This document shows positions 63,401-64,000 of a stretch of DNA of 64,000 bases, piece after piece; the first letter of the stretch is position 1; each line of letters begins with the position of its first letter. A model generated the notes under the pieces. It had not been told where the DNA came from. It saw only the letters and a program-made list of their open reading frames with translations, and did not search any database. Both the position numbers and the translations under genes were made by a program. The DNA is from Oscillatoria sp. SIO1A7 (GTDB lineage: Bacteria; Cyanobacteriota; Cyanobacteriia; Cyanobacteriales; Laspinemataceae), in contig JAAHFN010000013.1 of assembly GCA_010672965.1 (NCBI GenBank), positions 1-64,000 of the forward strand, given 5' to 3'.

Positions 63401-64000
63401 AAGCCAATTTAAACAACCAAGTCCTTAGCGCCGACATTATTACTGACCTAGAGCCAGATGGTAGTTTTGTTTTGGATGGCGATCGCCTAGCTACCATATT
63501 GGGCAGTTCTCTACTTGACGGAAACTACGAGCTGTCAGTGCTGGGATACGACGAACATGGCAATCGCTCCGAGCCCGTAGAGTTCTCCTTCGTTCTCGAT
63601 ACTCAATTGCCAGAGATAGACTTCGGCTTAGCGCCCGATTTCGATACCGCGCCCGCCGGAGACGGGGAAACTTTGTTGCAGACCGTAGCTTTAGCGGGGC
63701 AAACGGAAGCGGGAAATACCGTTACTCTGGTCTCCGCCGGCGGCGTTACCCTGCAGGCCGACGAGTTTGGGGCGTTTGTCTTCCCGGGAATCGATCTGGA
63801 ATTGGGGCAAAACGACTTTAAAGTAGAAGTCAGCGACATTGCCGGAAATAAGAGTTCTCTAGAAAAAGCAGTTACCCGCATAGAAGCTCCGCTATCTGAC
63901 GACATCATACTGCGGGAAGAAAATAACTTCAGCACCACCTACTCTCAGGCTATAGAAATTTCGGCGCTTCCCTCGACTCTGAGTTTTACAATTGCCGATT
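60451..64000 (+). CDS. Giant DUF4114 / Ig-like repeat surface protein (runs off the right edge)
   Basis: An open frame from ATG 60451 to the window end with no stop (at least 1183 residues). No N-terminal signal peptide is seen, which fits type I-secreted adhesins with C-terminal signals. Residues about 1-110 resemble a PPC-like beta-sandwich. Residues about 200-315 are a DUF4114 domain with the acidic, calcium-type DTGSDKDYDDVIFEF end. From about residue 330, two kinds of Ig-like domain alternate four times: type 1 opens with ALANDTGISDSDKIT, type 2 with FGLAPDFDTPPDGDG and closes with LEVTDAAGN. One pair is about 610 bases. Probably a calcium-stabilised cell-surface or released adhesin. In-frame codons reach back to about 60390 but contain no ATG. 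Confidence 0.85.
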   Translation, partial: MLFNLGDRHGIYSSINYLGANNSSNYYSFVPTVGGASQIAVENIGIGNLSIEVISGNETLYISEATAGEIAWTDLNLTQGREYFLKISSLDESGGYFASIGVGNDTIIDPITGMRVWGSDIESGLFTVGSSGEIESNWKYDGGAYQGELAAFSITGMEALPLGSEAFIKEAARRSKSGRLLGNILFSDPQEGAELSGPLSEPKDWNFGTYLGPKTFQMTPGDTFALMLVPNGTVEEVFNDPAIGGDKRPLFSIATANPSDAFHLGQVADVNGTGSAFVMEDLRVDTGSDKDYDDVIFEFKGAKGFAVDVASVISPTLDWRDGALGQQLIDSVTPSPVTVTVALANDTGSSNSDRLTSDLTLTGTVTSDSEIAQLVARFQGQEIPVDVTDALSSDGSFLLSRDRLETVFGAPLEDASQSHTIILQAVSAEGIASAPVEIRAILDATPPAVIFGLAPSDDTPPVGDSATEISPVTLAGETEPSSKVVLLETGEEQIADETGKFQFSGVALVLGENPFNLEVTDAAGNKTQTTSTITHGASKPVIVAALANDTGISDSDKITKDATIAGSVADESPISKLVARFEGRPLHEITDLISDGNFSLNLEKLEEIYGETLPDGTHTLSLQATDSNGNLSDKYELTFTLDSTAPTVIFGLAPDFDTPPDGDGITTISPVTLSGQTEAGAAVVLAETGTTVTANDGGEFDFSQVELELGSNSFSVQATDLAGNVGSGQQAIIRNEPDATPPIISIGLANDTGISDSDKITSSAEITGTITEESAISQVVAAFNDSTDWLDITSYLKPDNSFDYTEAILAEIFGSSPLPDGSHTLKLRATDDRGNLSEVAEFEFVLDTVIEGSFGLDPAFDTEPAGDGQTELETVTLTGETEAGARIVLQDSSTNASDSGSFQFSGIGLQLGANEFEIVISDAAGNELTLNKVFTRVEIFSDTEPPVISLGLQEDTGISDSDSITNNPTIVGKAVDASYVARLEANLNNQVLSADIITDLEPDGSFVLDGDRLATILGSSLLDGNYELSVLGYDEHGNRSEPVEFSFVLDTQLPEIDFGLAPDFDTAPAGDGETLLQTVALAGQTEAGNTVTLVSAGGVTLQADEFGAFVFPGIDLELGQNDFKVEVSDIAGNKSSLEKAVTRIEAPLSDDIILREENNFSTTYSQAIEISALPSTLSFTIAD

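Noticed and set aside
61704-63938. Minus-strand frames inside the giant adhesin
   Set aside because: They repeat with the same period as the Ig-like domains, as expected for shadows of a repeated coding frame.

Overview
The window is chromosomal DNA from a cyanobacterium, most likely a filamentous one. The evidence is the very frequent HIP1 octamer GCGATCGC, a petM gene for a cytochrome b6f subunit, a COP23-type secreted protein, trifunctional Ser/Thr kinase / ATPase / histidine kinase and Ser/Thr kinase-WD40 proteins, a TPS-CHAT giant protein, and intergenic spacers crowded with tandem heptamers and miniature inverted-repeat elements (MITEs). No plasmid, phage or ribosomal RNA signal was seen.

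Layout. 1-7.1 kb: the tail of an IS630-type transposase, then an apparent operon for secreted proteins (COP23 protein, two trypsin-like proteases, one with TPRs, and a beta-barrel-like protein), then two paralogous secreted proteins with expandable linkers. 7.1-18.4 kb: signalling genes (multi-PAS/GAF histidine kinase, tRNA-Thr, GAF-adenylate cyclase, DUF3352 lipoprotein, Ser/Thr kinase-WD40, RodZ-like HTH membrane protein). 18.6-24.7 kb: petM, an alpha-amylase-family enzyme, an unusual MntA/HepT-type toxin-antitoxin module with a decayed sister copy, a matrixin-like protease, a small lipoprotein and a DUF4058 relic. 24.7-29.8 kb: three AIM24 paralogues and a membrane NACHT NTPase. 31.5-40.2 kb: one giant gene joining a two-partner-secretion domain, an FG-GAP-like repeat array and a C-terminal CHAT protease. 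41-50.7 kb: mostly housekeeping genes (AarF/UbiB kinase, P-type Ca-type ATPase, transglutaminase-like protein, rubredoxin/beta-lactamase-fold protein, DUF2283, uvrB). 50.8-64 kb: a leucine-rich-repeat protein, a very large sensor kinase, a small secreted peptide, an unknown protein, and the N-terminal part of a giant DUF4114/Ig-like adhesin that runs off the window.

The dominant theme is the traffic between repeats and genes. At least six MITE families (called A-F here) fill the spacers, one is nested in another, and tandem repeats found between genes also occur in frame inside the histidine kinase and the CHAT protein and upstream of the LRR signal peptide. The most interesting modules are (i) the HTH-middle domain-nucleotidyltransferase antitoxin with its HEPN partner and the 96% identical broken fragment next to it, (ii) the TPS/FG-GAP/CHAT giant protein, and (iii) the membrane NACHT protein. 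All three use domains linked to cyanobacterial conflict or cell-death systems, but they are not in one operon. All identifications come from reading motifs by eye; no database search was run.
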